From contig JAAXQD010000189.1 in assembly GCA_012974475.1 (NCBI GenBank), positions 1-21,753 of the forward strand: DNA of 21,753 nucleotides, read 5' to 3'. Origin of the DNA: Desulfobacterales bacterium. GTDB taxonomy: Bacteria; Desulfobacterota; Desulfobacteria; Desulfobacterales; UBA11574. The translations under genes were made by a program, and so were the position numbers. Below, piece after piece: positions 1 to 7,894 of this stretch; positions within the stretch are counted from its first letter, which is position 1; each line of letters begins with the position of its first letter. Under the pieces are notes generated by a model that was not told where the DNA came from, did not search any database, and was given only the letters and a program-made list of their open reading frames with translations.

Positions 1-389
1 ACGATTAAATTATTGGCAAAAATTCATATCATTACCCGCCCGACACAATGGTCGAATTCACAGCTATCTGTTATCACTACTTTTTTCATACCCCCCTCGA
101 TTTGCTATCCAATGGCATGCAATTTGCTATAGTTATATTTCCATAAAAGCAAGAAAAAATTTGAACCATAAATCGCCGGACAATCGACCCGTTTATGAGA
201 CCATCGGAATGAATCCCTGAATCTTGTAACGGTTCTTATCTAATTGAACCTTAAACATAAAACGCATTTTCCAAAATTCGGGGTCCACATTTCAAGCATC
301 CGTCTGAAGATGAATGTTCAAAGGATTGGGTTCCATACGGGAAACGCCCATGGATAAAACGGTTATCGCGTTGTCAATCGGATAAAACC
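1..389. other. Non-coding leader region upstream of the transglycosylase gene
   Basis: No convincing coding frame, RNA gene or terminator was seen in this AT-rich stretch. The one small pattern is the 9-mer ATTTGCTAT occurring twice in the same orientation, at 100-108 and 122-130. The 22-base spacing is close to two helical turns and could suit an operator, but this is weak. The promoter for the next gene starts at its right end. Confidence 0.5.
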
Positions 390-417
390 TTGACAAGAAC
401 GATTATAGTTGTGTAAT
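390..417 (+). promoter_or_regulatory. Sigma-70-type promoter for the lytic transglycosylase gene
   Basis: A perfect -35 hexamer TTGACA (390-395) is followed, after a 16-base spacer, by TGTAAT (412-417), which matches the -10 consensus at five of six positions. The start of transcription would be near 424, giving a leader of about 65 bases before the TTG start at 490. Seen by eye only. Confidence 0.6.
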
Positions 418-489
418 CGAACATCATCCCATTGATACTCATTTTTGCTTATTTTTTATCCTGCAAACCAGTGAATCGAGGAGTTTGAT

Positions 490-2415
490 TTGATAAAACC
501 ACAAGTTCTTTTTCTGCCTGTTTTTCTATTTTTCCTCATAGGCGGATGCGTACAGCCTGTCCATAAAAAGTCCGTTTCACCAGACGGCGCATATGTATCG
601 GATCACGCAACTATGCCTGATCCTTCAAAATCGCCCGACTCAGCTGACCTTAACGGTCAAAAAGGTTTTGAGGAGAACGAAAATGTTGGATCAGACCCGA
701 CAGGTGCCGCTGGGCTTGCAGAACCCTCCGAAAATGTCGACCCCAAAGATCAAAAATCCCTGCCTTTAGATTCTGGCGTTTCAGAAGATAATACAGAATT
801 TTCAGATTCCAACCATAAAATAAAAAATGAAAACCGTATAGCAGAAAATTCTATCCCAGGGGAAAAAATACAACCTGTTTTGGATGAAGCCCTTGTTTTT
901 TGTGAGGCAGCCCAGGATTTTTGGCAAAAGGGAGAACTTGAAAACGCCCTTGAAGCTTTAGACCATGCTTACGCGTTAATCCTGGGTATTGAAACCGATG
1001 ATGCCGACAAACTCATTCAACAGAAAGAAGATCTGCGGTTTATGATTGCAAAACGCATTCTTGAAATTTATGCCTCCCGAAATATCGTCATCAATGGCAA
1101 TTACAATGCCATCCCGCTGGTGATGAACAAACACGTCCAGAAGGAAATCACCCGATTTACCCAGAACGGTGAGAAGAAATTTTTCATTGAATCCTATAAG
1201 CGATCGGGGAAGTATCGCTCATATATTGTATCGGCCCTTAAAGAAGCCGGTCTTCCGGTTGAATTGTCATGGCTCCCTTTGATTGAAAGTGGCTTCAAAG
1301 TCAATGCCCTTTCAAAGGCCAGAGCCTTAGGACTGTGGCAGTTCATTCCTTCAACCGGATACAAATTCGGTCTCAAACGGGACAAATTCATCGACGAAAG
1401 GATCGATCCGGTTAAATCGACCCAAGCTGCCATCGCCTATCTAAAAGAGCTGCATCAAATATTCGGGGACTGGTCAACGGTTCTGGCTGCCTACAATTGC
1501 GGGGAAGGAAGGGTACTTCGGGTAATACGGACCCAGAATATAAACTACCTTGACAATTTCTGGGATCTTTATGAACGCCTTCCTCTGGAAACCGCAAGAT
1601 ATGTACCCAGATTTATTGCCACGCTTCATATCATTCAAAATAAGGAAAAATACGGTCTCGATTCAATATCTTTGCAGACACCATTGGAATTTGAAACCGT
1701 AACCCTATCAAAGCAGGTCCATCTCAAAAATGTTGCCAAAGAGATCGACATCCCTTTAAAAACACTCGTAGAGCTCAATCCCGAACTCCGCTATAAGATC
1801 GTTCCCCAGGACAAATATCCGCTCAGGGTTCCACCCGGCAAAGGCGACCTGCTTCTTGCAGAACTGGAGAAAATACCGGTCTCATATCCGCCGCAACGTG
1901 CTTATGTGTATCACCGAATCAGACCCGGAGAAAGCCTTTCTACCATTGCCAGACGCTACCATACCAGCGTAAACCGCATTAAGCGTGCGAACAACCTGTA
2001 CCGATCAAATCTCATCGTTGCAGGGAAAACGCTGAAAATACCCCGCAGGGGTACCGTTGTATACCCATCGAAAACGGTCACCCCGACCCGATATGGAATC
2101 CCGTCAAACCATGTTGTAAGAAGTGGCGATTCACTTTGGATCATTGCAAAGCGATACGGCACGACAACGAAGAAGATCCAGGAATTAAACAACCTGTCCA
2201 CCACGCACCTGTATATCGGACAGGTCTTAAAGATTCCGGGTTACAAATTCGAAAAAGCGGCCACCGAGAATTTTAAGATCTATCAGGTCAAAAACGGTGA
2301 CACGCCTTTTCAGATCGCCCAGCTGTACAAAATGCCCTTGGAACGATTTCTTCATATCAACCGTTTAACACCCAAGAGTAATATTTTCCCAGGGCAGAAA
2401 CTGTTTGTGGAGTAG
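490..2415 (+). CDS. mltD: MltD-like membrane-bound lytic murein transglycosylase with three LysM repeats
   Basis: Cleaves the MurNAc-GlcNAc bond of peptidoglycan with formation of 1,6-anhydro-MurNAc; expected to act in the periplasm, anchored as a lipoprotein. The 641-residue protein starts with a hydrophobic signal and a lipobox LIGGC with the lipidated Cys at residue 20. A long acidic, Ser/Asp-rich spacer runs to about residue 120. The SLT domain spans roughly 240-380, with the catalytic Glu at about 266 in LPLIESGF, then GLWQFIPSTG and AAYNCGEGRV. LysM repeats lie at about 475-518, 541-583 and 596-639. It is longer than E. coli MltD (452 residues, two LysM). The start is TTG, chosen because GAGGAG (478-483) lies six bases upstream and the signal peptide begins there. 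It has its own promoter at 390-417 and probably leads the next two genes. Confidence 0.9.
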   Translation: MIKPQVLFLPVFLFFLIGGCVQPVHKKSVSPDGAYVSDHATMPDPSKSPDSADLNGQKGFEENENVGSDPTGAAGLAEPSENVDPKDQKSLPLDSGVSEDNTEFSDSNHKIKNENRIAENSIPGEKIQPVLDEALVFCEAAQDFWQKGELENALEALDHAYALILGIETDDADKLIQQKEDLRFMIAKRILEIYASRNIVINGNYNAIPLVMNKHVQKEITRFTQNGEKKFFIESYKRSGKYRSYIVSALKEAGLPVELSWLPLIESGFKVNALSKARALGLWQFIPSTGYKFGLKRDKFIDERIDPVKSTQAAIAYLKELHQIFGDWSTVLAAYNCGEGRVLRVIRTQNINYLDNFWDLYERLPLETARYVPRFIATLHIIQNKEKYGLDSISLQTPLEFETVTLSKQVHLKNVAKEIDIPLKTLVELNPELRYKIVPQDKYPLRVPPGKGDLLLAELEKIPVSYPPQRAYVYHRIRPGESLSTIARRYHTSVNRIKRANNLYRSNLIVAGKTLKIPRRGTVVYPSKTVTPTRYGIPSNHVVRSGDSLWIIAKRYGTTTKKIQELNNLSTTHLYIGQVLKIPGYKFEKAATENFKIYQVKNGDTPFQIAQLYKMPLERFLHINRLTPKSNIFPGQKLFVE

Positions 2416-2513
2416 CCGAACTCCAATTGAGGCAGATCATTGAGAGGCATGGTACCGATCCGTTTTGTTTCATATGCTCTGATTTTGCAGTCATTTCCGA
2501 CCGAGACTTTAAA

Positions 2514-3176
2514 ATGCGTAAAATATCCATCAAGCAGATTCCCGTAGGGCCGTTTCAGGTATTAACCTATCTGGTCGCATGCCCCCAGACGCGCCACTCG
2601 GTTATCATCGATCCAGCCGGAGATGAAGACAAACTTTTAACCCTAATTCAAACAGAAGGCTTTCGGGTCAAATACATTCTGAACACCCATGGTCATGCCG
2701 ATCATGTGTTGGGAAACCCGAAGCTGAAAGATGTTCTCGAAATTCCAGTGTGCATGCATGAAGACGAAAACAGATTTTTTTTCCATCCGGAGGTGCGGGA
2801 GAAATCTTCCCGTGAACTGGGGCTGCCACCCCAGGATCCTGCGGATATAACGTTCAAAGACGGAGACATACTCGAAGTCGGAACGCTCAAAATCAGCGTT
2901 ATCCACACTCCGGGGCATACACCGGGGTCGGTCTGCTATTATGTCGACGGCAACCTCTTCAGCGGCGACACCCTTTTTGTCGGAGCGGTAGGAAGGACCG
3001 ATTTAATCGGTGGATCTCTTGATACCCTTATCGAATCCATAGAGAAAAAACTGATCGTGCTTCCCAAAGAGACCCGGGTCTGGCCGGGCCACGATTATGG
3101 AGAAAGCCCCACATCCACCATCGGCAGAGAGATGGAGGAAAATCCGTATATTACCGATTTTATCTTCGAATTATGA
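2514..3176 (+). CDS. MBL-fold metallo-hydrolase, glyoxalase-II-like
   Basis: A metallo-beta-lactamase-fold hydrolase of the short glyoxalase II/YcbL type, probably a cytosolic thioester hydrolase; the actual substrate cannot be read from sequence. From the ATG at 2514 it has 220 residues, normal for the family. Metal ligands are visible: HGHADH (H59, H61, D63, H64), H135 in TPGHTPGS, D152 in FSGDTLF and H193 in WPGHDYG. The frame is open back to a TTG at 2427 (249 residues), but those 29 extra residues look unlike the family. The start MRKISIKQIPVGPF fits homologues as I remember them, although the ribosome site before it is poor. It lies about 100 bases after the transglycosylase and overlaps the next gene by four bases (ATGA), so it is probably co-transcribed. 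Confidence 0.85.
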   Translation: MRKISIKQIPVGPFQVLTYLVACPQTRHSVIIDPAGDEDKLLTLIQTEGFRVKYILNTHGHADHVLGNPKLKDVLEIPVCMHEDENRFFFHPEVREKSSRELGLPPQDPADITFKDGDILEVGTLKISVIHTPGHTPGSVCYYVDGNLFSGDTLFVGAVGRTDLIGGSLDTLIESIEKKLIVLPKETRVWPGHDYGESPTSTIGREMEENPYITDFIFEL

Positions 3177-3721
3177 TCCCATTCGCTGACTTGCAAAAAA
3201 CGGGCAAAAAATTATTTGGCGACTTTGGTGCCTGGGCATTCGACGAATGGAAAACGTTGAATGAGGCGTTTTTCAACGGAGAGATTATCCCCGGAGAGAT
3301 TATTTGGGGGTCAACACCCAACGACAGGAGCCTGGGCTATTATTCTGCAACTGAAAATCTTATCTGTTTACATAAATTTTTAATGCGACCGACCTATCCC
3401 ACGAACGATCTCAAATGGAGATTTCGTCATTTCAACAAAAGAAAGGCCGGAGATGTTCTATTACATGAGATGATTCACCAAAGGATTCATCAGACCGGTG
3501 GGTGGGTGGGGGAAACCAGCCATAACAACGAGCGGTTTGTGGAGGAGGTCAATAGAATCTCAAAACTGTTGGGCATGGACATCAAAGCCAGGGTCATTGA
3601 ACCCGGAACCGGCCAAGGCAAAACGTCCTGCCCCGTCGAACCCGGCTGTCTAACCCTTGGCCAACTCATTCATTTCCCATATGCATCCAGGAGCTGCAAC
3701 TATTATTACGACCCGCGTTAA
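3173..3721 (+). CDS. SprT-like zinc metalloprotease domain protein
   Basis: A 182-residue protein of the SprT-like family (bacterial relatives of the Spartan protease fold), probably zinc-dependent and cytosolic; the substrate is unknown. The zinc site is seen as LLHEMIH (H98, E99, H102), with H117 in TSHNNERF a likely third ligand. N-terminal to it are the family's usual strand features: an FNGEIIPGEIIWG stretch followed by SLGYYSATENLICL. The ATG overlaps the preceding stop codon in the ATGA arrangement, which implies translational coupling with the hydrolase. The last 60 residues carry three Cys and end in a Tyr-rich tail; no signal peptide is visible. The gene converges on the acyltransferase gene with 42 bases between them. 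Confidence 0.8.
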   Translation: MIPFADLQKTGKKLFGDFGAWAFDEWKTLNEAFFNGEIIPGEIIWGSTPNDRSLGYYSATENLICLHKFLMRPTYPTNDLKWRFRHFNKRKAGDVLLHEMIHQRIHQTGGWVGETSHNNERFVEEVNRISKLLGMDIKARVIEPGTGQGKTSCPVEPGCLTLGQLIHFPYASRSCNYYYDPR

Positions 3722-3763
3722 CGATTCGAGACCTTTGCAAAACGCCCCTTTTTGAAAATCATT

Positions 3764-4451
3764 CTAGGTTTCAAACAATCGGTGGACTTGCTCCGGATCT
3801 TTCCACAAGGAATCTGTTTCAGCATATAATTTTTTCAAGGTGTTCTCAATGGAAGACCGCTTCTCCTCGAATGCAGTCCCTTGCAGGTTTCTATGGACGT
3901 ATATTTCATCTCCGAATCTGAAAATGACCCGGGAAAACGGTTTGGGTATCACAAACCGGTCCCAACTGTTGAAAACCCATTTTGTTTCGGCAGAGGTAAT
4001 GGTGGGTACAATGGGCATTCCGGAAATCTGCGCAATAAGAAGCAGTCCGGGCTTGACAATTCCCAACGGCCCTCTGGGACCGTCGACGATATGACCGACT
4101 TTATAACCTTTATGAACCAGTGTTTTAATTTCCCTTAATGCATCACGCCCCCCCCCGTGATGAAGAGCCTCTTACCGGGCGCCAGCCAAGGCGGTTGACA
4201 ATTCCTGAAATGAGTTCTCCGTCCCGGCTCTGGCTGATCATGATTGCAATGGGCTTCCGGGCTGCAAAAAGGGTGATTCCCGGGAAAAATCTCTGATGCC
4301 ATGACGCATAAATCGGGACCTGCTTCTTTTTGAGGATGTTTTTTTCGATCTCCGGTCCGACAATTCGGATGGTGTACGTCGAGGATATGATCTTTACGAT
4401 CAACAGCCCGATATACATAACGATTGGTAACTTTAATAAACGCTTTATCAT
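3764..4451 (-). pseudogene. Lysophospholipid acyltransferase-family (DUF374) gene split by a G9 homopolymer frameshift
   Basis: Two minus-strand reading frames carry the two halves of one DUF374-type acyltransferase, a family related to the LpxL and PlsC acyltransferases of membrane lipids. The N-terminal half (4451 down to 4143) has the HX4-type active-site region ASWHQRFFPG and ends in VRGSSSRGGA followed by a stop. The C-terminal half continues as the family expects: DGPRGP, KPGLLLIAQ and a further acyltransferase-like tail to the TAG at 3764. The break lies in a run of nine C on the plus strand (4148-4156, read as G9). With eight G the frame reads SSRGGRDALREIKTLV and then runs straight into the second half, giving about 228 residues, a normal length. 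It may be a slippage-switched gene, a real pseudogene or a homopolymer error. AGAGG lies some 13 bases before the ATG. Confidence 0.8.
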
Positions 4452-4903
4452 GCAGGGAAGTCGCCTCTTTTTTTTCTAAAAAATTACGCTTTTATCTTTT
4501 TTTTGTCAAGTCATTATGACAGACTCTAATGTTGCAAAAGTCGAGGGTTCTTCCCCAAGGGGTAAACAACAGGGCGAACTTATCATGATTTTTGGATGCA
4601 ACTTTCCGGGCACATTAGTAGCGCCCGTTAGATAGTAAATAACCAAATAATAAGGTTGTCTTTTCATAAATGCCGGCCCTGTTGTTTATGCAACGTTAGA
4701 GTTGACTTCCCATGGCGATTATGTTTCACTATTTTATGGATACATCTGTTTTTTCAGCCATTTCACTTAGAATTAAACTGGAAAACGTTGCGTCGTAAAA
4801 AAGCCGTAAAATGCGTCCGTGTTTTTTTGAAAGTCAGAAATTTTGCAACAGGGAGATAGATAGAGATTATCTTAAAATTTTTTGAGAAGGTTTATTTGTT
4901 CCT
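4452..4903. other. Non-coding 452-base stretch between divergent genes
   Basis: Between the acyltransferase start and the next plus-strand gene. The left end is T-rich. The middle holds the branched inverted repeat listed separately (4523-4702). A small open frame at 4656-4859 has Cys-, Trp- and Phe-rich composition typical of chance translation and overlaps the right arm of the repeat, so it is not called. GTTGCAAAA (4531-4539) has an inverse match, TTTTGCAAC, near 4842-4850; this could be the ends of a decayed small mobile element, but no target duplication was recognised. Confidence 0.5.
4523..4702. repeat. Branched inverted repeat, candidate structured RNA or MITE-like remnant
   Basis: The right arm is continuous: GCCCTGTTGTTTA (4676-4688) joined to TGCAACGTTAGAGT (4689-4702). 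The left arm carries the complements in two blocks: ACTCTAATGTTGCA (4523-4536, one G:T-type mismatch) and TAAACAACAGGGC (4563-4575, perfect over 13 bases). The 26 bases between the left blocks contain the small palindrome CCCCAAGGGG (4553-4562). The 100-base interior has another stem, CGGGC (4607-4611) with GCCCG (4623-4627). Folded, this gives a long closing helix with side hairpins. It does not end in a T-run, so it is not a simple terminator. Confidence 0.55.
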
Positions 4904-5651
4904 ATGACCGAAAAAAATAACATCCTGGACGAGGAAGCTGAAAAGCTTTTTCAAGAACTTGGGGGAATCGACAAAACCAAGGCGTCCCATAAAGACCGCC
5001 TCGCCGATGGGTTGCTGGCAAAAGAAAAAGAGATCGATATCCTGCGAGCCCTTCTCCTGGAAATGACCCAACTGCTCGGCGATTTTTTAAAAGATGCGCG
5101 TTTACTGCAGAATGCACGGATCGCCAACGATCCTTTTGTCAGATTTTTAGAGATTCTTTCCCACCTTTCAAAAAAATCCCACCAGGATAAAAATATTTTT
5201 ATTCGATTCCGCGGGCAGACGTCCAATCATGGTGTGCCTGAAAAAATGGATTATGTGATTCGGTTCGGGAATACCAAAGTCGATGTGGACACCGCCCATA
5301 AAATGACGAAACGTTTGGGCGCCGGCACCGAATCCCTCATACAGGGAATGATCAAAGCTTTCGAGATTTTTTCCGCGCGCGAAGTCGGAAATTTATCATT
5401 TGGAGAAAAGCCGGGCCAACATGCTGTCGCTCCTGCAGCTTTTGAAAGTGGTCGTTCGCGCCCGCGGCCGACTGAGGAAGGTGAAAGATATCGTCATTCT
5501 CGATAAAATCCTTCAAAGGGAAGCGGATTTTATGGGCCTGGGTAAAGGTACGCAGCATATGGATATGGTCGGACGGCTCAGGAAATGGGCCATGGGGTCC
5601 AAGGAAAAAATTGTCTGGGATAACCGGCGTGAGTCTGAAAAAGACCATTAA
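4904..5651 (+). pseudogene. Hypothetical gene split between two reading frames
   Basis: Not recognised. The first frame (4904-5506) begins with an acidic, helical segment rich in Lys, Glu and Leu, with a predicted coiled-coil look around residues 30-70, followed by a mixed segment ending FSAREVGNLSF. After that the translation turns into Pro/Arg/Gly-rich sequence, typical of out-of-frame reading. The next frame, open from 5352, becomes convincing just there: a Leu/Arg-rich segment with NMLSLLQLLKVVVRARGR, followed by a Lys-rich tail to the TAA at 5649-5651. Removing one A from the run at 5406-5409 joins them as NLSFGESRANMLS, giving about 248 residues. The alternative is a second gene from the TTG at 5400, but that would need an overlap of over 100 bases. 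It precedes the J-domain gene, in the same frame as its second half. Confidence 0.55.
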
Positions 5652-5717
5652 ACGCTGAAGAGAGGGTCGACCATCAGTGATAAAATTAAAAAATATCGAC
5701 AAATCCATGAAGCACGA

Positions 5718-5996
5718 ATGGTGCTGGGATTACCTGAACGCGCAACCATGGAAGAAATCAGGTCCGCCTACCGGGCCCTCATCCGAAAATGGCATCCGGA
5801 CAGCTGCACTGCGAAACGGGAAAAATGCAAAGAGATGACAACAAATATTATTGCTGCATATCGGACGATCAATGATTACTGTAAAAATTATAAATTCTCA
5901 TTTTCAAAAGGAGAAGTCAGGAATTATCTGTCGGCGGAAGAGTGGTGGTTTGAACGTTTTGGTCATACCCCCCTTTGGAGCGACGATCAGAAATAA
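5718..5996 (+). CDS. Small J-domain (DnaJ-like) protein
   Basis: A single J-domain with a short tail, presumably a co-chaperone that stimulates a DnaK-type Hsp70. The signature HPD is seen in RKWHPDSC, preceded by helix II (MEEIRSAYRALIRKW). The tail includes YCKNYKFSFS and ends AEEWWFERFGHTPLW, a form I have seen in small J-domain proteins of sulfate reducers (from memory). The ATG at 5718 falls inside helix I (ARMVLGLPERA), so it cuts off the start of the domain. The same frame is open upstream and reads SDKIKKYRQIHEAR directly before it. An ATC at 5673 sits seven bases after AGAGGG (5660-5665). The true start may therefore be a non-standard ATC codon, or an ATG altered by one base. Confidence 0.75.
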   Translation: MVLGLPERATMEEIRSAYRALIRKWHPDSCTAKREKCKEMTTNIIAAYRTINDYCKNYKFSFSKGEVRNYLSAEEWWFERFGHTPLWSDDQK

Positions 5997-6019
5997 ATAC
6001 ACTGAACGCACAATGAAAT

Positions 6020-7894
6020 ATGATTCAAATAGAAAATCTTACCAAGAGCTATGATGGCCAGGTGCTCTTTGATGGTATAAGTTTTAAACTGAACCCCAAA
6101 GAAAAAATCGGAATCGTCGGACGCAACGGACACGGAAAGACAACCCTTTTTCGACTCATAACCGGCCAAGAACATCCAGATTTAGGAAAGATCGTCGTCC
6201 CGAATCATTATCGTATCGGTTACGTTCGCCAAGAGCTCAAATTTACCAAGGATACGATCCTTGCAGAAGCCATGACCGGTCTTCTCGACGAACAAGAGGA
6301 TCACCACTGGAAAGCTGAAAAAATACTTTCAGGACTTGGATTCTGCAAAGATGACCTTAAACGGCACCCTGAAGAATTTTCAGGCGGACTTCAGGTACGC
6401 CTGAACCTTGCCAAGGTCCTCCTCTCAGAACCCGACATGCTGCTGCTGGATGAGCCCACCAACTATCTCGACATCACGTCCATACGCTGGGTCGAGCGAT
6501 TTTTAATCAAATGGCCCCGTGAGTTGATGCTCATCACCCACGACCGGGGCTTGATGGACAAGGTGATTACGCACACCTTTGGAATTCACCGCAAAAAAAT
6601 CCGCAAACTGGCCGGCAACACCGAAAAATATTATGCACAGATCGCCCAGGACGAGGAAATGTTTGAAAAGACCCGCATGAACGATGAGCGTCGCCGCAAG
6701 GAGATCGAGCAGTTTGTCAACCGCTTCAGAGCTAAAGCAAGGCTTGCAAATATGGTGCAGTCCCGTATCAAGACGTTGAGCCGAACGGAAAAAAAAGAAA
6801 AGCTCGAAACCTTAAAAACTCTTGATTTTTCATTTAAGAGCTGCCCCTTTCATAAAAAGCATGTTATGCGTATTCGAAATGCTTCTTTTTCTTACGATCC
6901 AAAGAAACCGCTGATTAAAAATCAAAATCTCACCGTCAGCGCCCGGGAACGCATCTGTGTCGTGGGGGAAAACGGTAAAGGCAAAACAACACTTTTAAAA
7001 CTTCTGTCAGGGGTACTCAGACCTCAGACCGGAGAAATCGTCTGTAGTCCAACGGTTAAAAAAGGATTTTTTGAACAGACGAACGTTAAAAACCTTGTGG
7101 ACACCCGAACGGTTGAAGAAGAAATCCTTCTTTCACATCCGGAAGTCGACCGGCAGCTCGCAAGGAATATTTGCGGTGCAATGATGTTCGATGGCAATGC
7201 GGCTTTAAAAAAAATCGGTGTTCTTTCCGGTGGAGAAAAAAGCAGGGTCATGCTGGGCAAACTCATAGTAACACCTTTGAATTTATTGCTTTTAGATGAG
7301 CCTACCAACCATCTTGACATGGAATCGTGCGATGCCATGCTCGCCGCCATCGACAATTTCGAAGGCACCGTGATTATGGTTACGCACAATGAGATGTTTT
7401 TGCATGCCCTGGCCGAGCGCCTCATCGTATTTCAAAATGACGGTGCATATGTATTCGAAGGGAGCTACCAGGAGTTTCTGGACAAAGAAGGTTGGAAGGG
7501 TGAAAGGCCTATCTCAGGACATGAAGCCGTCAGCGGGGATAAAGAAAAAGCCTGTTTTAAGTTGACAAAAAAAGAGATGCGGCGTAGACGCTCTAAGTTT
7601 ATCAATGAACGGGCCAAGGAACTCAAACCCCTCGAACAACGAATTTTAAAGGTTGAGGACACCATCGTAAAACATGAAAAGGAACTCGATGAATTCACCG
7701 CTGCAATGCAGGCCGCCTCACAAGCCCGGGATGGAGACAAAATTGCGGTACTTTCACAGTCAATCCACACCTGCCGGTCAGTGATCGACAAACTCTTTGA
7801 TGAGCTTGAACAATCGACCGGCGCTTTTGATCAAAAAAAAGCCGTATTTGAAAAAAGACTCGAGGAGATCGAATCGGCTGAAGGTATAAAATGA
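6020..7894 (+). CDS. ABC-F family ATP-binding protein (Uup/YheS-like)
   Basis: A soluble 624-residue twin ABC ATPase without membrane segments. ABC-F proteins bind at the ribosomal E site and modulate translation; some protect against antibiotics, others restart stalled ribosomes. The first cassette has Walker A GRNGHGKT (about 34-41), signature SGGLQ (121-125) and LLLDEPTNYLD. The second has GENGKGKT (about 316-323), LSGGEKSR (402-409) and LLLLDEPTNHLD. The basic linker between them (about 190-280, with NDERRRKEIEQFVNRFRAKA) corresponds to the arm that reaches the P-site tRNA. The C-terminus (about 520-620) is a Lys/Glu-rich coiled coil, as in Uup and YheS. The start is the ATG at 6020, 23 bases after the J-domain gene, with no clear Shine-Dalgarno site. 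It overlaps the next gene by four bases (ATGA). I see nothing that marks it as a resistance determinant. Confidence 0.9.
   Translation: MIQIENLTKSYDGQVLFDGISFKLNPKEKIGIVGRNGHGKTTLFRLITGQEHPDLGKIVVPNHYRIGYVRQELKFTKDTILAEAMTGLLDEQEDHHWKAEKILSGLGFCKDDLKRHPEEFSGGLQVRLNLAKVLLSEPDMLLLDEPTNYLDITSIRWVERFLIKWPRELMLITHDRGLMDKVITHTFGIHRKKIRKLAGNTEKYYAQIAQDEEMFEKTRMNDERRRKEIEQFVNRFRAKARLANMVQSRIKTLSRTEKKEKLETLKTLDFSFKSCPFHKKHVMRIRNASFSYDPKKPLIKNQNLTVSARERICVVGENGKGKTTLLKLLSGVLRPQTGEIVCSPTVKKGFFEQTNVKNLVDTRTVEEEILLSHPEVDRQLARNICGAMMFDGNAALKKIGVLSGGEKSRVMLGKLIVTPLNLLLLDEPTNHLDMESCDAMLAAIDNFEGTVIMVTHNEMFLHALAERLIVFQNDGAYVFEGSYQEFLDKEGWKGERPISGHEAVSGDKEKACFKLTKKEMRRRRSKFINERAKELKPLEQRILKVEDTIVKHEKELDEFTAAMQAASQARDGDKIAVLSQSIHTCRSVIDKLFDELEQSTGAFDQKKAVFEKRLEEIESAEGIK

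Noticed and set aside
4656..4859. Small plus-strand open frame in the gap before 4904
   Set aside because: Cys/Trp/Phe-rich chance composition, no ribosome site, and it overlaps an arm of the inverted repeat.
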